NCBI RefSeq assembly: GCF_018613315.1
Contig: NZ_JAGGQL010000005.1
Span: 124,001 to 188,000, forward strand
Reading direction: 5' to 3'
DNA from: Bacillus sp. ISL-37
GTDB lineage: Bacteria > Bacillota > Bacilli > Bacillales > Cytobacillaceae
DNA length: 64,000 nucleotides
Under the pieces are notes generated by a model that saw nothing but the letters and a program-made list of their open reading frames with translations, searched no databases and was not told where the DNA came from. Both the position numbers and the translations under genes were made by a program. Position 1 is the stretch's first letter, and each line of letters starts with the position of its first letter. Of this stretch, positions 60,414 through 64,000 are shown in pieces.

Positions 60414-60935
60414 TTGATTCTAAGTTATTTAGATAAAAAACCGGTCGTTGATGAAACAGTTTTCCAGGCACCCGGGAGCTACATCATCGGTGACGTGAAA
60501 ATCGGCAAAAATTCCAGCGTGTGGTTCAATGCAGTTTTACGTGGGGATGAAGATACGATTACCATAGGAGAAAGCTGCAGTATCCAGGATAACGTAACAT
60601 GCCATCTGTATGAAGGCTCTCCGCTTGTCATTGAAGATGAGGTCACCGTCGGCCACAATGCGATCCTGCATGGATGCACCATCAAAAAAAGATGCATTAT
60701 CGGCATGGGTTCAACAATCCTTGACGGAGCTGAAATCGGCGAGGAATGCATCATCGGTGCCAATACGTTAATTCCTGCGGGCAAAAAAATACCACCGCGC
60801 TCTCTTGTTGTTGGAGCACCTGGAAAAGTCGTGAGGGAAATCGGCGATAAGGATTTGGAGCTGATTCAGCTATCGATCGATACATATGTTCAAAAGGGAA
60901 AGGAATACCGTGAAACTTTAAAAGATATCAAATAA
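60414..60935 (+). CDS. Gamma-carbonic anhydrase-like / PaaY-type hexapeptide protein
   Basis: 173 residues from TTG 60414 (AAGGGGG upstream; ATG 60387 would include that site). Left-handed beta-helix of hexapeptide repeats with putative metal histidines in Val-Thr-Cys-His-Leu, Val-Gly-His-Asn-Ala-Ile-Leu-His-Gly, and a C-terminal helix. The family holds carbonic anhydrase-like proteins and PaaY, a thioesterase of phenylacetate catabolism. PaaX lies about 2 kb away, which favours the PaaY possibility slightly. One-gene unit. Confidence 0.82.
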   Translation: MILSYLDKKPVVDETVFQAPGSYIIGDVKIGKNSSVWFNAVLRGDEDTITIGESCSIQDNVTCHLYEGSPLVIEDEVTVGHNAILHGCTIKKRCIIGMGSTILDGAEIGEECIIGANTLIPAGKKIPPRSLVVGAPGKVVREIGDKDLELIQLSIDTYVQKGKEYRETLKDIK

Positions 60936-60936
60936 A

Positions 60937-60972
60937 AAGTGAGAGCCAGGCAGACGCCTGGCTCTTTTGCTT
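60937..60972 (+). terminator. Terminator of the PaaY-type gene
   Basis: AGAGCCAGG pairs with CCTGGCTCT around CAGACG, followed by TTTGC. Confidence 0.85.
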
Positions 60973-60986
60973 TAATAAAGGCTACA

Positions 60987-61661
60987 CTATACCCATTTAA
61001 CTATGTCATCCAATGGTCTTCTTGTTTTTGGATTAGGCTCTTTTACACGGTAGCCGAAGGCACACATGACGGAAATTCCGAAATGGCCATCATCAAGCAA
61101 TCCCTCATCTGCCAGAAGTTTGTTCATCTTATCGAAATTGAAGCCCTCAATCGGACATGAATCAATTTCAATTTGCGCTGCCGCTGTCATCATATTGGCC
61201 AGAACGATATACGTCTGCCTGCATGCCCAATCAAATAGCGGGCGGTCTCCGTCGAGCAATTTAAAATCAGACTTCTGGAATTCCTCGATTCGCTTGAGGT
61301 AATTGGCCATGAATTCCTCAGGCATTTTCTTCTTATTTTTAAAATGATCCTGCAGATATTCAGAATCGTATTTTGTATCAAGTTTGGTCCTCGCAAGGAT
61401 AATCACAAAATGGCTTGCTTCCGGAAGCTTGCCAAATGCTCCCCAGGCAGTATTCTTAACTTTCTCGCGGAGCTCTTCACTCTGGACAACAAGAAAGCGC
61501 CAAGGTTCAAAGCCAAAAGAACTTGGTGATAACTGGCCGGTCTCCAGGATAAAACGGAAGTCTTCCTCTGGAATCTTTTTGCTTGGATCAAATTCCTTTG
61601 TGGCATGCCTAAAATGGAAAGCGTCAAGAATCTCCTGCTTCTTAGTTTCTTTATCACGCAT
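60987..61661 (-). CDS. Nitroreductase-family NAD(P)H-dependent oxidoreductase
   Basis: 224 residues from ATG 61661 (AAGGAGAG upstream; longer frame to 61706 lacks a site). The FMN-binding fold shows Arg-His-Ala-Thr-Lys-Glu-Phe near the start, Ser-Pro-Ser-Ser-Phe-Gly-Phe-Glu-Pro-Trp-Arg and, late, Phe-Gly-Ile-Ser-Val-Met-Cys-Ala-Phe-Gly-Tyr-Arg. It reduces nitro compounds or quinones, probably as a homodimer. Physiological substrate unknown. Confidence 0.88.
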   Translation of the reverse strand: MRDKETKKQEILDAFHFRHATKEFDPSKKIPEEDFRFILETGQLSPSSFGFEPWRFLVVQSEELREKVKNTAWGAFGKLPEASHFVIILARTKLDTKYDSEYLQDHFKNKKKMPEEFMANYLKRIEEFQKSDFKLLDGDRPLFDWACRQTYIVLANMMTAAAQIEIDSCPIEGFNFDKMNKLLADEGLLDDGHFGISVMCAFGYRVKEPNPKTRRPLDDIVKWV

Positions 61662-61723
61662 ATGTATTATCTCTCCTTCCAAGTTTTGTTTTTTTAAACT
61701 TATCATATTTCTTTTAAAATTGC

Positions 61724-62761
61724 CTACAAAAAAGGATACGCCTCAACCACTCTGCCTTTTTTCCCTTTAGTCGTTTCAGCCTGTGATAGTGAATTCAGGA
61801 TTGCTTCCTCGGTTGCTTCTGCTGCAGCGGTGAAGAGCTCGTTCATCAATGGATGGTCATCCCTAATCTGGCTGGTTGATTGAATAAATTCGTCGGTATA
61901 ATGCATTGTTTGATTGGCAGTTGAAAAAGCAATCACAATATCACCGCTTCCATGACTGAAATGACTGCCTGTCCGGCCCAGACCGATTCCACATCTCTTT
62001 ACCAGGCGCAGCAGCTGGCGATCACTTAACGGAACATTTGTCGCAAGGATGATGATGATGGAACCGTCTGCTGTATCGGATAGTCCTGATTTTATTGAAT
62101 CAATCCCATATTTTTCTTCCATGAACTCCTCCTTTTTGCCGAAATTGCTGAGCACGAGACAGCCAATCGTAAAAGTGTCGGCACTTTTTACAACCCGTGA
62201 TGCTGTTCCGATACCGCCTTTATGACCGAAGCACACCATACCTTTTCCCGCTCCGACTGCACCTTCCTCTGGTGGCACCATGGAAGCTTTTTTAATCGCT
62301 TGTTTTGCATGTTCAGGTTTGACTGGAAAATGACGAATTGAGTTTAAATAGCTGTCATTGCATTCACCGACGACAATATTAATGGTACCGGTCGTCTCAC
62401 CAATCTCTACATTTTCGGAAAGCATATACTCCAGCGTACCTTGAGTGACAGCGGGTACAGCAAATGTATTTGTCAGCATAATGGGAGCCTCGATCGTTCC
62501 GAGCTCATTCACCTGGACGAGGCCAGTCGTTTTCCCAAATCCATTAAGGACGTAGCTAGCCGCCGTAACTTTCTCTTTGAACAAATTCCCCCCATGCGGC
62601 AGGATAGCTGTCACTCCAGTACAGGCATACTCTTCACCTTTGTCATCCAATGGAAAATCGAGTGTTACCTGGCCGACCTTTACACCCGGTACATCGGTTA
62701 TACAGTTATGGGACCCGGGGGACATCCTGCCAACCACAATCCCTCTATCGCGTATCTTCAT
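61724..62761 (-). CDS. P1 (DmpA-like) self-processing aminopeptidase
   Basis: 345 residues, ATG 62761 with ATAGGAGG upstream. It begins Gly-Ser-His-Asn-Cys-Ile-Thr-Asp-Val-Pro-Gly-Val-Lys-Val-Gly, the start of the S58/P1 family. The autoprocessing Gly-(Ser/Thr) site is probably within Gly-Gly-Ile-Gly-Thr-Ala-Ser-Arg. Members release N-terminal D- or L-amino acids or beta-amino acids. Length is normal. Confidence 0.83.
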   Translation of the reverse strand: MKIRDRGIVVGRMSPGSHNCITDVPGVKVGQVTLDFPLDDKGEEYACTGVTAILPHGGNLFKEKVTAASYVLNGFGKTTGLVQVNELGTIEAPIMLTNTFAVPAVTQGTLEYMLSENVEIGETTGTINIVVGECNDSYLNSIRHFPVKPEHAKQAIKKASMVPPEEGAVGAGKGMVCFGHKGGIGTASRVVKSADTFTIGCLVLSNFGKKEEFMEEKYGIDSIKSGLSDTADGSIIIILATNVPLSDRQLLRLVKRCGIGLGRTGSHFSHGSGDIVIAFSTANQTMHYTDEFIQSTSQIRDDHPLMNELFTAAAEATEEAILNSLSQAETTKGKKGRVVEAYPFL

Positions 62762-62829
62762 GTTAATCCTCCTATAACACCTTATTGAGAGAAATCCGTT
62801 ATCCGCCGTACAGCTTAAGCTAGGCTTCT

Positions 62830-63078
62830 GACAGCTTTTCCTGTTTTACCTCTATACCTGTTCGAACTTGGGGCTACTTCAGACAGCTTTTTCTGTATTT
62901 CCCCCAAACCTGTCCGAACTTGGAGCGACTTCTGACAGCTTTTTCTGTATTTCCCCCAAACCTGTCTGAACTTGGGGCTACTTCAGACAGCTCTTCCTGC
63001 TTTTCCCCCAAACCTGTCTGAACTTGGAGCGACTTCTGACAGCTTTTCCACTTCTACCTCTAAACCTGTCTGAACCTG
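62830..63078. repeat. Intergenic tandem array E, 52 bp units
   Basis: GACAGCT starts at 62830, 62882, 62934, 62986 and 63038, exactly 52 bp apart. Unit: arm TTCAGACAG (or TTCTGACAG), about 23 nt C/T-rich middle, complementary arm CTGTCTGAA, about 11-nt spacer. It lies between paaX (end) and the aminopeptidase gene (start), both minus strand, so this array is not between convergent genes. Confidence 0.9.
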
Positions 63079-63116
63079 AAGCCACTTCTCCCATCTCACC
63101 CAAGTAAATGATAGAA

Positions 63117-63150
63117 GAAAGCCACCCAAGGCTGTGCAAGGATGGCTTGA
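63117..63150 (-). terminator. Terminator of paaX
   Basis: AAGCCATCC pairs with GGGTGGCTT on the minus strand (one G-T pair) around a loop of about 12 nt, followed by TCTTCT. Confidence 0.6.
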
Positions 63151-63152
63151 TA

Positions 63153-64000
63153 CTATTCTAAAATATACGGGTGGTCCATTACGTTATAGTCCACGTCTTT
63201 ATACCTGATTTCATTTCCTTCTTTGAAGACGGACTCAAAGAAGCGGGATGCTGGTTCTGCGAGTTCTTTGTAGTATTCGCTGAATAATGCGGCGGCATGG
63301 CTTCCCAGCCACTTTTCAGGTAAAAGTTCTTCAGGAAGGCCTGGGTCAAAGAAGAGGAACTTCCTGTATTCATGCACCAGCTTCGTGCGCTCAACGAAGC
63401 ATTCGGCATCAGACATGCTGCCCTTCTGGATCTTGTTTTTATCAATGATGTATTTCTGGCTGTACTCACTGATGAATTCCTGATATTTCGCGTTGATTTC
63501 CTGCAGGTCCCAGCTTTTCTCCACAAGGCGCTGATTTTCATGCGGACCCTTGTACTCTGCTACAAAGAAATCGACATATTCTTCAATTTCATATTTCTCG
63601 ATTAGGTCCCTTACCTGTCTCTCGAGATTATTGGCTGAAATCCAGAAACTGTTCGACATCGATCCGAAGCCGCTCCAGATCAATTCCTTGCGCAGCTCGT
63701 CACGGACATTACGGATTTCCTCAGGAATCGTATACATCAGGATTCTCCACTTTCCGTCCCAGTCTTCGGGCTTCAATTTAAAAATACGCTTGCCTGCCTC
63801 ATCGATTCTTTTCTGGCCGCGTGGCGTGAGCGAATAATAGCTCTTATTCCCGATTTTCTCAGCCTGGACCCACCCCTGCTTGTTCATACGCGAAATCGCC
63901 GCTCTCACTGACTGATCATTGTGGCCAAATTCATTCAGCAGCCGGATCAGGCTGCCAATCCAAATTTTGCTTCCATAATGGGAGATATAGTCACCGTATA
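63153..64000 (-). CDS. paaX: PaaX-family transcriptional regulator, 5' end outside window
   Basis: About 282 residues are present; the frame is open through 64000, so the start is beyond the edge. An N-terminal winged helix (Trp-Ile-Gly-Ser-Leu-Ile-Arg-Leu-Leu...Val-Arg-Ala-Ala-Ile-Ser-Arg-Met) is followed by Gly-Lys-Trp-Arg-Ile-Leu-Met-Tyr-Thr-Ile-Pro-Glu-Glu and a PaaX C-terminal domain. PaaX represses phenylacetate catabolism and is released by phenylacetyl-CoA. Its presence beside aromatic amino-acid genes suggests a paa cluster just to the right. Confidence 0.88.
   Translation of the reverse strand, partial: YGDYISHYGSKIWIGSLIRLLNEFGHNDQSVRAAISRMNKQGWVQAEKIGNKSYYSLTPRGQKRIDEAGKRIFKLKPEDWDGKWRILMYTIPEEIRNVRDELRKELIWSGFGSMSNSFWISANNLERQVRDLIEKYEIEEYVDFFVAEYKGPHENQRLVEKSWDLQEINAKYQEFISEYSQKYIIDKNKIQKGSMSDAECFVERTKLVHEYRKFLFFDPGLPEELLPEKWLGSHAAALFSEYYKELAEPASRFFESVFKEGNEIRYKDVDYNVMDHPYILE

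Overview
The window is from a low-to-mid GC member of the Bacillaceae. The order lexA / yneA / yneB / ynzC / tkt, together with sirA and yneF, is that of Bacillus subtilis. Ribosome binding sites are strong AGGAGG types, TTG and GTG starts are frequent, and sigma-A promoters, LexA boxes and CcpA cre sites match Bacillus consensus sequences. I cannot name the species. No rRNA, tRNA, CRISPR array, prophage or insertion sequence was seen.

Layout: 1-397 is the 3' end of a purine-type permease. 807-4710 is a sulfur-recycling operon (methyltransferase, mtnN, luxS, mccA, mccB). 4904-9270 holds an orphan receiver protein, a peptidase, an MFS exporter and small genes. 9278-22815 is the lexA-tkt-sirA-yneF locus, split by a block of about 7.5 kb with azoR, a lysozyme-like protein, an SDR, a bceRSAB bacitracin-type module and a VOC protein. 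22979-25157 has a small Arg/Asp-rich protein and a DinG-type helicase. 25325-36766 is an accessory stretch of small membrane, DUF, GNAT and VOC genes, with at least two broken genes. 37235-39452 has an RsbR-like STAS protein and a hidden redox chemoreceptor. 39529-45376 has a SNF2 helicase, an ArsR/SRPBCC pair and an RNase J paralogue. 45759-64000 is an aromatic amino-acid catabolic region: tyrosine degradation through homogentisate, phenylalanine dehydrogenase, a 2-oxoacid dehydrogenase E1/E2, a thioesterase, an ABC importer, a gamma-carbonic-anhydrase/PaaY-type protein and PaaX.

The main discovery candidate is 38118-39452. Conventional calling gives a 344-residue soluble methyl-accepting protein. 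The frame continues upstream through a single TGA into a complete peroxiredoxin/thioredoxin-fold domain. That TGA sits exactly where the catalytic Cys of a CxxC active site should be (Gly-Thr-Trp-[TGA]-Pro-Asn-Cys). A stem-loop with an apical GGUC, as in the E. coli fdhF SECIS, lies 14 nt downstream. A sigma-D (motility) promoter, TAAA-N14-GCCGATAA, precedes the TTG start. This reads as a selenocysteine-containing cytosolic redox chemoreceptor.

The second unusual signal is a set of five intergenic tandem arrays at 472, 5267, 8922, 35162 and 62830. Their sequences are largely unrelated, yet all have a 51-52 bp period and the same inverted-arm architecture, and four of the five lie between convergent genes. 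A sixth array at 45567 has a 20-21 bp period.

Regulation visible in the DNA: LexA boxes at yneA/lexA and a LexA-like box at a VOC gene; a BceR-type operator before bceA; perfect cre matches before phenylalanine dehydrogenase and in the leader of the ABC importer; and a shared ATAACGTTA-type palindrome at the thioesterase and importer promoters, suggesting a common local regulator.
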